From assembly GCA_037444685.1 (NCBI GenBank), contig JBBILX010000003.1:62001-126000 (forward strand): 64,000 bases of DNA, written 5' to 3'. Shown here piece after piece: positions 8,446-16,960 of this stretch (its first letter is position 1; each line of letters begins with the position of its first letter). The position numbers and the translations under genes are program-made. The DNA comes from UBA964 sp037444685 (GTDB lineage Bacteria; Pseudomonadota; Gammaproteobacteria; Steroidobacterales; Steroidobacteraceae). The notes under the pieces are model-generated. The model did no database searches. It had not been told where the DNA came from and saw only the letters and a list, made by a program, of their open reading frames with translations.

Positions 8446-9232
8446 AAGGCTGAATCAGCAGCCGGTCGAGCCGCAGCTCGGCGGGGTCGCGGAACTGCGG
8501 CAGTCCGATCGTCATGCGCTCGTGTCCGTCGCGGGGCTGGTCGACGTAGGTGCCGGACAGACGGTCCCACCAGCTCAGGTTGAAACCGAAATTCGAGTGC
8601 GTTTCGCGCGCGTGCCAGGAGTGGTGGACGCGGTGCATGTCGGGCGTGACGACGAGCCAGCGCAACGCGGCGTCGACCCTCGGCGGCAGGCGTACATTGG
8701 CATGGTTGAACAGCGAGGTCGCGTTGAGCAGGACTTCGAAGGCGAGCACGGCGATCGCCGGCGCGCCGAGCAGCAGTACGACGCCGATCTTGATCAGCAT
8801 GGACAGCACGATCTCGAGCGGGTGGAAGCGCAGGCCGGTCGAGACGTCGATCTCGATGTCCGTGTGGTGCATGCGATGCAGCCGCCAGAGCACCCGCACG
8901 CGATGGAACAGCAGGTGCTGAGCCCAGATCGCAAAGTCGAGCGCAACGATCGACAGGGGGATGGACCAGGTGCGCGGTACGTCCAGCCGGTTCATGATTC
9001 CCCAGCCGGCCTGCTCGGCGAGCATGGCCGCGCCGACGGCCGCGATCGGGAAGATCGTGCGCAGAAGGAGCGTGTCGACGATCACGAGGGCGAGGTTGTT
9101 GGACCAGCGCCAGGCGCGCGGCACGGCCTGCGTGCGCCGTGGCGCAGCCCGCTCCCACGCTGCCATGAGCAGCAGTACGGCGGCGAACGCCGCGAGCCGG
9201 ATCCAGGGCTCGCGGTCTAGGATGTCGGTCAT
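8435..9232 (-). CDS. Sterol desaturase / fatty acid hydroxylase superfamily membrane protein
   Basis: A 265-residue integral membrane diiron enzyme. Three or four hydrophobic helices surround the His clusters that bind iron: HLLFHRVRVLWRLHRMHH (HxxxH and HxxHH), then HRVHHSWH near residue 205. The family hydroxylates or desaturates membrane lipids, sterols, hopanoids or carotenoids; in phototrophs related proteins include carotenoid hydroxylases, but no carotenoid gene lies here, so the substrate is open. Its ATG overlaps the stop of msrB (both on the minus strand: msrB is downstream and follows with an ATGA-type overlap at 9229-9232), suggesting one transcript with msrB. Confidence 0.88.
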   Translation of the reverse strand: MTDILDREPWIRLAAFAAVLLLMAAWERAAPRRTQAVPRAWRWSNNLALVIVDTLLLRTIFPIAAVGAAMLAEQAGWGIMNRLDVPRTWSIPLSIVALDFAIWAQHLLFHRVRVLWRLHRMHHTDIEIDVSTGLRFHPLEIVLSMLIKIGVVLLLGAPAIAVLAFEVLLNATSLFNHANVRLPPRVDAALRWLVVTPDMHRVHHSWHARETHSNFGFNLSWWDRLSGTYVDQPRDGHERMTIGLPQFRDPAELRLDRLLIQPFRD

Positions 9233-9648
9233 CCGCCGTCCGTTGCCGGCACGAAACGCAGCGCGACGCCGTTCATGCAGTAGCGCAGGCCGGTGGGTGC
9301 CGGGCCATCCTCGAACACGTGCCCGAGGTGGCCGCCACAGCGGCTGCAGTGCACCTCCGTGCGCGTCATGAAGAAGCTGCGGTCGATGCGCGTCGCGACT
9401 GCGTCGGGCAACGGGCGGAAGAAGCTCGGCCAGCCGGTGCCGCTCTCGTACTTGGTATCGGACGAGAACAGCGCTTGACCGCAACCCGCGCAGTGGAACA
9501 CGCCGGAGCGCTTCTCGTCGTTGAGCGGACTCGTGCCAGCGCGCTCCGTGCCGTGCTCGCGCAGCACGCGGAACTGTTCGGCCGTGAGCTCGGCGCGCCA
9601 CTCGGCTTCTGACTTCGTGACCGGAAATGATTCGGTAGCGCTTTTCAT
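9229..9648 (-). CDS. msrB: Peptide-methionine (R)-S-oxide reductase MsrB
   Basis: MsrB repairs methionine R-sulfoxide in proteins with thioredoxin. The 139-residue protein has the zinc-binding CxxC pairs (CAGC near residue 53 and CSRC near 102), the substrate loop SGTGWPSFF and the catalytic region GLRYCMNGVALRF, in which the Cys near residue 125 is the nucleophile. There is no signal peptide, so the protein is cytoplasmic, unlike the neighbouring MsrA. It lies 31 bases downstream of msrA on the same strand, so both repair enzymes are probably co-expressed. Its stop codon overlaps the start of the hydroxylase gene. Confidence 0.96.
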   Translation of the reverse strand: MKSATESFPVTKSEAEWRAELTAEQFRVLREHGTERAGTSPLNDEKRSGVFHCAGCGQALFSSDTKYESGTGWPSFFRPLPDAVATRIDRSFFMTRTEVHCSRCGGHLGHVFEDGPAPTGLRYCMNGVALRFVPATDGG

Positions 9649-9679
9649 GGCCGCAGTGTGCAGCGGGACCGGCCGAGGC

Positions 9680-10330
9680 TCAATCGGCAGTGCGCCGCGC
9701 CGCGGACACCCGCTCGCCCCGGGCCTCCTCACCCCAGACCTCTTCGAGCCGCGCATCGCGGCCGCAGCGGCTGCGGTAATAGCGGTAACGAAGCGGATTG
9801 CGGCTGTGGTAGTCCTGATGGTAGGCCTCGGCCTCGTAGAATGGCGCCGCCGGCGAGATGCGCACGGCGAGGCCGCGTCCGAAGCGCTTCTCGAGCGCCG
9901 CCTTCGACTGTTCCGCGAGCTGGCGCTCCTCGTCGCTCGCGACGAAGATCTCAGGCCGGTAGCTGTCGCCGCGGTCACAGAACTGCCCACCCGCGTCGAA
10001 CGGATCGACGTTGCGCCAATAGATCTCGAGCAGGGTGGCATAACTGACCAGCCTCGGGTCGTAGGTGATCTGCACGACCTCGGCATGGCCGGTGCCGCCA
10101 CGGGTGACCTGTTCGTAGCTCGGCCGTACGGTACGGCCACCGGCGAAGCCGGAGCGCACGTCGAGCACGCCGACGAGCTGCTCGAACGGGGCCTCCATGC
10201 ACCAGAAACAGCCACCGGCGAAGACCGCAGTGCGAGTGCCGTCCGCGGCCCTGGCCGGCCGGTCGGGAAGGGCCGCCGAAGCGACGAGCAGGGCGAGGGC
10301 GACGATCAGGGGACGGCGGCACGTATTCAT
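9680..10330 (-). CDS. msrA: Peptide-methionine (S)-S-oxide reductase MsrA, exported form
   Basis: MsrA reduces methionine S-sulfoxide. The 216-residue product starts with a signal peptide (MNTCRRPLIVALALLVASAALPDRPARAA), then the catalytic motif AGGCFWCMEAPFE near residues 38-50, whose first Cys attacks the sulfoxide, and the family signatures GGRTVRPSYEQV, GHAEVVQITYDP and YHQDYHSRNP. The tail after residue 190 is variable and lacks clear resolving cysteines apart from a single Cys in YYRSRCGRD. The signal peptide suggests a periplasmic enzyme protecting exported proteins, so it complements rather than duplicates the cytoplasmic MsrB next door. Confidence 0.95.
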   Translation of the reverse strand: MNTCRRPLIVALALLVASAALPDRPARAADGTRTAVFAGGCFWCMEAPFEQLVGVLDVRSGFAGGRTVRPSYEQVTRGGTGHAEVVQITYDPRLVSYATLLEIYWRNVDPFDAGGQFCDRGDSYRPEIFVASDEERQLAEQSKAALEKRFGRGLAVRISPAAPFYEAEAYHQDYHSRNPLRYRYYRSRCGRDARLEEVWGEEARGERVSAARRTAD

Positions 10331-10389
10331 GGGGACTCCGGCCGCGGCTCAGGGACTGCTGATGAGACCGGTGCAGGCGCCGGTTTGTT

Positions 10390-10788
10390 TCAGAGCAGTC
10401 GCAGCCAGCCGAGTGGATCATGCGCGCGGGCGATGCCGAACATCAGACCGTAGCTGGCGAGCGCGCCAAGAAAGCAGAGTCTCCTGACCCGAGCCGTGCG
10501 CGCTCGCCGGAGCGCCAGCGAGCCCAGTACGATGTAGACCCCAAGCAGTGAGATCTTGGCCGCCAGCCAGCCCGTCTCGAGCGGCGAGAGCCGCAGCATC
10601 GTCAGCAGCATCAGCGCGGCCGTCAGCAGCGCCGTGTCGATCGTGTAGCTGAGGTAGCGCACCGCGACGTGGTTCGCGAGCCGCCCCTGTCCGCTCTGCA
10701 CGAGCAGACCACGCGCTGCGAACAGCACACCCGTGGCGATCGCCAGCGCGATGTGCAGCAGCCGTACCTGTGGATAGAACTCGATCAT
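10390..10788 (-). CDS. SirB2-family membrane protein
   Basis: A 132-residue protein with four predicted membrane helices (about residues 8-27, 45-65, 72-92 and 105-125). The sequence, including an initial MIEFYPQVRLLHI and a late LGALASYGLMFGIARAHDPLGW, resembles the SirB2/YchQ family of invasion-gene-regulator-like membrane proteins. No biochemical role is established for the family. Genes of this family are sometimes found beside nitrite or NO reductases, and here it lies 70 bases downstream of norZ on the same strand, separated by a probable terminator. I infer no function beyond the family. Confidence 0.7.
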   Translation of the reverse strand: MIEFYPQVRLLHIALAIATGVLFAARGLLVQSGQGRLANHVAVRYLSYTIDTALLTAALMLLTMLRLSPLETGWLAAKISLLGVYIVLGSLALRRARTARVRRLCFLGALASYGLMFGIARAHDPLGWLRLL

Positions 10789-10802
10789 GTCCGCGTGCCG
10801 AC

Positions 10803-10838
10803 GAAAACGGGCGCGCGCCCGGGAAGACGCGCGCCCGT
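10803..10838 (-). terminator. Probable intrinsic terminator after norZ
   Basis: Perfect 11-base inverted repeat: ACGGGCGCGCG at 10807-10817 and CGCGCGCCCGT at 10828-10838, with a 10-base loop. Read on the minus strand, the hairpin is followed by a short run of T (TTTT then CGT). It sits 20 bases beyond the norZ stop, so it would end the norZ transcript before the SirB-like gene. The T-run is short, so termination may be partial. Confidence 0.7.
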
Positions 10839-10858
10839 GCCGGGACCCGGGGGGATCG

Positions 10859-13168
10859 TCAGGCCCGAACCTCTGCGACCTCCTTGCCATCCTCGCCGCC
10901 TGCCGCGGGTTGCGGCGCGAGCGTCTGCGGCCGCTGCCTCGGCGCGATCCACAACCGGGCAACGAACCAGGCGATGCAGAGCGCCCCGATCGAGAAGATC
11001 ACGTCGCCGGGAACGCGTAGCCAGACGAGGGTCTCGATGATGGGCCGTTGCATGAACTCGGCCGAACGCGCATACCAGTAGCCGTGATCGATCGCGGCGG
11101 TCACCTGCAGCACACCCATCGGCAGCAGACACATCAGCGCCATCAGCATCAGGCCGATGTTCAGTGACGCGAAGCCACGGCCGAGCAGGGCATCGCTCCA
11201 TCTGGCCTCGGGTTTCATCAGGCGCAGCGTGAACAGCATCAGACCGATGCCGAGCATTCCATAGACGCCGAACAGCGCGGTGTGACCGTGCAGAGGCGTG
11301 AGGTTCAGCCCCTGCATGTAGTACAGCGCGAGCGGCGGATTGATCAGGAAGCCAAACAGGCCTGCTCCGACCAGGTTCCAGAATGCCACGGCCGTGAAGA
11401 ACAGGATCGGCCAGCGGTAGCGCGCCATCCATGGCGTCGCCTGGCTCTGCCGCCAGGTCTGGAAAGCCTCGAAGCCCACCAGCGCGAGCGGCACGACTTC
11501 GAGGGCGGAGAACGATGCGCCGATCGCGATGACGGCAGTCGGCGTCCCGGCCCAGTACCAGTGGTGCGCCGTCCCCAGCACGCCTCCGCCGAGGAAGATG
11601 ACCGTCGCGAACAGCACGGCAGCGGTCGCAGTGCGGCCGAGTACGAGACCTAGCCTGGTCATCAGGAAGGCGATGACCGCGGTCGCGAACACCTCGAAGA
11701 ATCCCTCCACCCACAGATGCACGACCCACCAGCGCCAGTACTCGACCATCGAGATGTGGGTATGTCGGCCCCACATCAGGCCCGCGCCGTAGAACAGTCC
11801 GATCGCGACCGTCGACATGAACAGCAGCGAGACGATCGAGCGCTGCTCGTCCTTGCGGCGCATCGCGGGCCACAGTGCCCGGCCCACGAGCGTCAGCCAA
11901 ACCAGCAGACCGACGAACAGGAAAGCCTGCCAGAACCGGCCGATGTCCACGTACTCCCAACCCTGATGGCCGAACCAGAAGTTCTCGGCGAGGCCCATCT
12001 GCTGCATGACGGCGAACCACTGGCCTGCGAAGGCGCCGACCATGATGATCAGCAGGCAGACGAACAGGAAGTTGACGCCGAAGCGCTGGAAGCGAGGCTC
12101 GCGACCCCCGATCGCCGGCGCGATGAACAGGCCCGTGCCAAGCCAGGCCGTGGCGATCCAGAGCACGCCGAGTTGGGTATGCCACGAGCGCGTCAGCGAA
12201 TACGGGACGTATTCTGAGAGGGCGAAGCCGTACAGGTCCTGGCCTTCGACCTGATAGTGCGCGGTGACAGCGCCGAGGACGATCTGCACGAGAAACAGCG
12301 CGGCAACCACCCAGAAGTACTTCGCGGTCGCGCGCATCGACGGCGTGATCGCGAGACCTGCGAGCGGATCGCTGACCGGTGGCACGGCCGCCTCCGTCCT
12401 GCCGTCGTGGGCGGCGTGATACCAGACGAGCGCCCCGACGCCGGCGATCAGGAACAGCACGCTGAACACCGTCCAGAGGAAGATGCCGGCAGTCGGTTCG
12501 TTGCCGACCAGCGGATCCGAGGGCCAGTTGCTCGTGTAGGTGACGTCGCTGTTCGGTCGCTGCGTGACCGCCGCCCAGGCCGCCCAGTGGATGAAGGCGG
12601 CGAGCTTGGCACGACGTACGGCGTCGGGGATCGTTCCTTCCTTCATCGCGTAGTTCTCGCGCAGCTCACTCATCGAGCCATCCGTGCCGAACAGCGCGTC
12701 GTAATGTGTCGCGACCTCACGGGCCGCCGCGATGCGATCTGCGCTCAGTGTGACCTGCCCCGTCGCCGGGTTGTAAGTGTTGCGCCGTACTTCGGCGCGG
12801 AGCCGCTGCTCGAGCCTCGCGCGGTCGGCACTGTCGAGTTCGGCGTAGCGTCTCGCAAAGTCGCGCCTCGCCCAGATGTCCATCAGCGCGATCGCTTCAC
12901 GGTGCAGCCAGTCGGCGCTCCAGTCCGGGGCAACGTAGGCGCCATGCCCCCAGATCGACCCGAGCTGCATGCCACCGATCGACTGCCAGACCTCGCGGCC
13001 GGTCTCTATGTCGCTGCGCGTGTAGAGCGTCTCGCCGAGGTCGGACCTGAACGCCGTCGGCACCGGGGGTGCCTCCCGGTAGATTTCGCTGCCCATCCAG
13101 AGCAGCACGCCGAACGCCGAGACGAGTAACACCGTCAGCAGCGTCCAGAGTTTGCGGATGTCGGTCAT
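10859..13168 (-). CDS. norZ: Quinol-dependent nitric oxide reductase NorZ (qNor)
   Basis: qNor reduces two NO to N2O with electrons from quinol at the cytoplasmic membrane. The 769-residue length is that of the fused enzyme: an N-terminal helix and a periplasmic cytochrome-c-like domain without haem c motif (residues 30-220), then about twelve helices of the NorB core. Visible core elements include RSWHTQLGVLWIATAW, WVVHLWVEGFFEVF (haem and FeB ligands), GTAHHWYWAGTP with the His-His pair that binds FeB, and LHGHTALFGVYGMLG. The start lies 14 bases from the NsrR-type operator, with ribosome site GGGAGA just upstream. It faces nsrR divergently and seems complete. It can serve in denitrification or, with nirS broken, purely in NO detoxification. 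Confidence 0.95.
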   Translation of the reverse strand: MTDIRKLWTLLTVLLVSAFGVLLWMGSEIYREAPPVPTAFRSDLGETLYTRSDIETGREVWQSIGGMQLGSIWGHGAYVAPDWSADWLHREAIALMDIWARRDFARRYAELDSADRARLEQRLRAEVRRNTYNPATGQVTLSADRIAAAREVATHYDALFGTDGSMSELRENYAMKEGTIPDAVRRAKLAAFIHWAAWAAVTQRPNSDVTYTSNWPSDPLVGNEPTAGIFLWTVFSVLFLIAGVGALVWYHAAHDGRTEAAVPPVSDPLAGLAITPSMRATAKYFWVVAALFLVQIVLGAVTAHYQVEGQDLYGFALSEYVPYSLTRSWHTQLGVLWIATAWLGTGLFIAPAIGGREPRFQRFGVNFLFVCLLIIMVGAFAGQWFAVMQQMGLAENFWFGHQGWEYVDIGRFWQAFLFVGLLVWLTLVGRALWPAMRRKDEQRSIVSLLFMSTVAIGLFYGAGLMWGRHTHISMVEYWRWWVVHLWVEGFFEVFATAVIAFLMTRLGLVLGRTATAAVLFATVIFLGGGVLGTAHHWYWAGTPTAVIAIGASFSALEVVPLALVGFEAFQTWRQSQATPWMARYRWPILFFTAVAFWNLVGAGLFGFLINPPLALYYMQGLNLTPLHGHTALFGVYGMLGIGLMLFTLRLMKPEARWSDALLGRGFASLNIGLMLMALMCLLPMGVLQVTAAIDHGYWYARSAEFMQRPIIETLVWLRVPGDVIFSIGALCIAWFVARLWIAPRQRPQTLAPQPAAGGEDGKEVAEVRA

Positions 13169-13181
13169 GGCCGTCTCCCTA

Positions 13182-13208
13182 TTAAGATATATTCTGGATA
13201 TATCTTAA
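13182..13208. promoter_or_regulatory. NsrR-type operator between norZ and nsrR
   Basis: A perfect inverted repeat with 11-base arms, TTAAGATATAT (13182-13192) and ATATATCTTAA (13198-13208), around a 5-base spacer TCTGG. The core AAGATATAT...ATATATCTT is 23 bases long, the size and ends of the known NsrR consensus (AAGATGCATTT type arms). It sits 14 bases before the norZ start codon and about 84 bases before nsrR, so the NO-sensing repressor next door probably blocks norZ and maybe itself. In this GC-rich window the AT-rich palindrome stands out strongly. Confidence 0.88.
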
Positions 13209-13291
13209 AATCTCCCTGCGACCCGCGCTCTACGCATAAATGCGGACATGCTCGCGGTCCCTTTCTCGAACATCGTGGAGGCGAGCGAAAG

Positions 13292-13720
13292 ATGAGACTG
13301 ACCGTATTCACCGACTACGGGCTGCGCGTGCTGCTCGTACTGACTGCGAGGAGCGGCGAGCTCGTAACGATTGCGGAGGTCTCCACTGCCTTCGACATCT
13401 CTGAAGCGCACCTCATGAAGGTCGCCAACACCTTGGCAAGGACCGGCTGGGTCGAGACCGTCAGGGGTCGCGGCGGCGGCATGCGCCTCGCGACCGACCC
13501 CGAGCGCCTGACCTTGCGTCGTATCGTCGAGACCCTGGAGGCCGAGTTCGCGCTGGTGGAGTGCTTCGGTGAGCACAATCTGTGCCGATTAAGCGGTGGC
13601 TGCGGTGTCGAGCCGGTGCTCGGCAAGGCGCTGAGGGCTTTCTTCGAGGAGCTCGAGAAGCATACGCTCGCTGGCCTCGCCGCAAGAAGCTCTGCACTGA
13701 AGCGCGTCTGCGCCCCATGA
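13292..13720 (+). CDS. nsrR: NO-sensing Rrf2-family transcriptional repressor NsrR
   Basis: NsrR is an iron-sulfur repressor that loses DNA binding when its cluster reacts with NO. The 142-residue protein begins MRLTVFTDYGLRVLLVL, the usual start of NsrR, has a winged helix with recognition region FDISEAHLMKVANTL, then the wing TVRGRGGGMRLA. The three cluster cysteines are present in ECFGEHNLCRLSGGC (about residues 90-104). It is preceded by a GGAGG ribosome site and faces norZ across the palindrome at 13182-13208. The combination of residues and context distinguishes it from IscR. It also sits upstream of the nirS remnant and could have controlled that gene too. Confidence 0.94.
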   Translation: MRLTVFTDYGLRVLLVLTARSGELVTIAEVSTAFDISEAHLMKVANTLARTGWVETVRGRGGGMRLATDPERLTLRRIVETLEAEFALVECFGEHNLCRLSGGCGVEPVLGKALRAFFEELEKHTLAGLAARSSALKRVCAP

Positions 13721-13845
13721 GCATTCCCTCGTAGAAATACCTATCTCGCTGCGGTGAGTCGCGAGGAGGCAGGCGTCGCCGCGACTGTAAACTGGTACTG
13801 AAAATATTGCTTTAAGACGCGCAGGACCTCTGAGGGAGCAAGCCG

Positions 13846-14687
13846 ATGAACAGGATCTCGATGACCGCAGTCGCCGCGCTGGCCGTGCTCATGCCAGCGG
13901 TGTCCTGGGCGCAGAGCGCGCCCGCGGCGCGTATCGCGCCGTCCGTGCACGCCGCCGAAGCTGCGGCGCGGACGCCGTCCGCCGCGCAACTTAAGGCCGG
14001 CGAGGACGTCTACAAGGCAGCCTGCCTCGCGTGCCACCAGGCCAACGGCAAGGGGCTGCCGGGCGCCTTCCCGCCGCTCGCGCAATCCGACTACCTGCTC
14101 AAGGACAAGACGCGCGCGATCGCAAGCTCACGCAACTGATCGACGTCGAGAAGATTCCCCATCCGGGGCGAGGGGCCAACTTCCGCGATCCGAAGTTCGG
14201 GCCTGTCTGGGTGACGAGTGCGCTCGGCAACGAGAACGTGACCGTGACCGGCACCGATCCGGAGAGTCATCCGCAGCATGCCTGGAAGGTGGTGCGGACG
14301 CTGAAAGGCCAGGGCGGCGGTTCGCTGTTCGTCAAGACGCACCCGCAGTCGAAGCATCTCTACGTGGACACGCCGCTCAATCCGAACGAGAAGATCAGTC
14401 AGTCGGTCGCCGTGTTCGACACGACCAATCTCGACGACGGCTTCAAGGTGCTGCCGATCGCCGAATGGGCCCAGCTCGGCAAGGGTCCGAAGCGGGTCGT
14501 CCACCCGGAGTTCAACAAGCGGGGCGACGAGGTCTGGTTCTCGATCTGGAGCGGCAAGGAGGAGGAGTCGGCGATCGTGGTCGTCGATGACAGATCCCTA
14601 GCGCTCAAGGCCGTCATCAAGGACAAGCGGCTCGTGACGCCGACCGGTAAGTTCAACGTCTACAACACGACCAACGACATCTACTGA
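13846..14687 (+). pseudogene. nirS: Cytochrome cd1 nitrite reductase nirS, large internal deletion
   Basis: Intact NirS (about 560 residues) has a haem c domain and an eight-bladed haem d1 propeller and reduces nitrite to NO in the periplasm. Here bases 13846-14120 encode the signal peptide (MNRISMTAVAALAVLMPAVSWAQ) and the start of the haem c domain with CLACHQ and LPGAFPPLAQSDYLLKDKTRAI. From about 14120 the sequence jumps to the C-terminal part of the d1 domain, read one frame over: DRKLTQLIDVEKIPHPGRGANF through TPTGKFNVYNTTNDIY at the normal C-terminus. Roughly 300 codons are missing and the first frame ends at a TGA at 14137-14139. The join falls in GCGCGATCGCAAG (14113-14125), suggesting a short-homology deletion. 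The product cannot be active. Confidence 0.9.
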
Positions 14688-14694
14688 CCCCGTG

Positions 14695-16910
14695 TCAGTC
14701 GAGCTGCAGCGTGACGCCAAGCGTCACGCTGCGGCCCGGCCGGGTGAACAGGTCGAGCGAGGGATCACTTGCCGCCCGCGCTCTGATGTCGGCCCACTCG
14801 ACGTAACGGCGATCGAACACGTTGAAGACGGCCGCACGCAGATGCACTGCCTCCGTGACCTTCCAGCCGCCGATCAGTTCCAGCGTCGCATGGCCGTCGG
14901 CGCGCGCGAGCGGTCCCGCAGAATCGTCGACGCGCCGCCGCGCCTCGACGAGGGTCAGAACGCCTTCAATGCGCCAGTCGCCACCGGGCGGCGCGTACTG
15001 CAGACCGAGCACGGCGCGAGGCGATCGACGTTGTTGAGCGGTTGATCGCGCGTGGTGTGGTCGCCCCGTGCCCAACTCGCCGCGAGCGTTGCCGTCCAGG
15101 GTCCGTCTACCGACACGGCATCGCCGAGCGCGGCGCGCACCGCGAGTTCCGCGCCCCAGATGCGCGCGCGGGCGCGGTTCTGCGACTGGAAGATCGTATG
15201 GCCGCTGGCCGGATCGCGGCCGAGGTTGACTTTGGACTCGATGAAGTCGCGATACCGGGCGAGATAGACACTGGCACTACCGGAGAGACGCGGCGCGGTC
15301 GTGCGCAGCCCGAGTTCGAAGTGGTCGCTCCGCTCCGGGCGCAGTTGCGGATTCGGGATTGCGCGCGTGAGGAACTGTGGCAGCTCGAGTCCGATGTTGA
15401 CGTCCTCGAATGGCGGCGAACGAAAGCCGTGCGTGTACTGGCCGAAGCCAGTCCAGGCGGGGCCAAACCGCCATGCGGCACCAAACCGCGGCGAGAGCGA
15501 GGTCTCGCGGATGGCGACCGGCGACTGCGTGGGGTTGTCGGCCAGATAGATGGCGTCGGGGCGTGGCGTCAGACGGTAGTGATCGATGCGCAAGGCGGGA
15601 CTGAGTCGCAGGCGCGATTCGCCGCGTTGCATCTCGTCGAAGACGAACACGCCCGATTCGACGATGCGGCTGCGCGGAAAGTCGCGCAAAGGGAAGGCCT
15701 CGCCAAGGATCGTCGCCGTCGTGGTCAGCGACGGCAGTGTCGTCTGCAGGCCGTCGCGCAGCTCGTCGACGTCCTGGCTCGCAAGGTCCGCACCGAGGCT
15801 GATGCGGTGCGCCCAGTCGCCCCATGCGGCGTCGAGTGCCGCAACTAGCTTGCCGCCGATCACGCGGGCGTCGTAACGAAAAGCGCGGTCGATTCGCAGC
15901 GCTGGCGTACGCGGAGGCGCTGCCCGGCGTTCCTCGAAGGTCAACTGATCGACCGCGACGTCCTGGCGATAGATCCGCCAGTCGACCTGCGAAAAAGCGC
16001 CCACCTTGAGAAGCCGCTGGTCGATCACGAACGAGATCTCGTTCGCGCGGTCGTCTCCGCGCATGGCGATCGTGTTCGCAAACCGCCCCGGCTGCAGCAG
16101 CAGCGAGTTGACGTCGATTCGCGACCGCCGCTCGCTCCCGGCAAGGGTGAAACGCACAGGCGCTGCGTCGGCGGCCAGGACGGTCCTTGCGAGCCAGCTC
16201 TGCTCGCGCTGATCGCGCGGGTTCGCATCCAGCGTCGCCCATTCGTTCTGCGACTCGCCGGCATCGCGCCGTCGGTAGCCGGTCAGCCACTCGAGCCCCT
16301 GCGCACGCGCGGCGAGAAGACCGCTGACCGTGGTGCCGTGATCGTCGCTTGCGTACTGCAGCCGGCCGCGGGCGATCCAGTCCCTTGCCTCGCCGAGCAG
16401 GTCGACTGGATCAAGGGTTTCGACCGCGACGATGCCGCCGATCGCTGCGCTGCCATAGGTGGCCGACGCCGGCCCCTTGAGGATCTCGATCCTGCGCACG
16501 AAGTCCAGCTCCGACAGGGTGCGGCCGGCGTTCGCGAAGCTTCCGACCGCGAAGGCGCTCGGCCGGGGCACGCCGTCGGTCTCGAGTCGCACGCGATTGC
16601 CGCCGATGCCGCGGATCGAGATCGATTCGTCGCCGAACCGGGCTGGATCCCCGCGCACCGAAAGGCCCGGTTCGTAACGGGCGAGGTCACGCAGATCGCG
16701 CGCCAGACGGTCTTCGATGCGCGTTGCGTCGATGATTGCGACGCTGGCATCGGTTGCGGCGAGCGGTCGCGGCACGCGCGCGACGATGGTGACCGTATCG
16801 AGCCCATCCTCGACCGTCTCGCTGGCTGGCGCGGGACTTCCGGCCAGGGCGAGCGCCACGGCGAGCGCGACCGTCGAGCGGGGAGCGTTGCGATGAAGGT
16901 TTCCGTTCAT
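14695..16910 (-). pseudogene. TonB-dependent haem/haemoglobin-type receptor with a frameshift
   Basis: Outer-membrane receptor of about 735 residues. From 16910 the frame encodes a signal peptide (ending APASETVEDG), the plug (IVARVPRPLAATDASVAIIDATRIE, SISIRGIGGNRVRLETDG, EILKGPASATYGSAAIGGIVAVET) and the barrel. A haem-receptor signature is present: YTHGFRSPPFEDVN (FRAP-box like), then NPQLRPERSDHFELGLR (NPDL-box like). At 15013-15023 one base is missing relative to the expected VDPxRAVLGLQYAP reading; the frame then runs out, while the adjacent frame carries the last strands to the C-terminal LGVTLQLD at 14695. A base lost from a C-run could be a real mutation or a sequencing error. No TonB/ExbBD or haem permease gene lies beside it. 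Confidence 0.85.
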
Positions 16911-16960
16911 GGGCCGCATGGTAAGGGCGGCTCCCACAGGCGTCCTCAGGGAGAATGCTT

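Noticed and set aside
14696..14730. Hairpin GCGTGACGCCAAGCGTCACGC near the nirS and receptor ends as a terminator
   Set aside because: It lies inside the coding sequence of the receptor C-terminus (LGVTLQLD) and lacks a T-run, so coding repetition is the simpler explanation.
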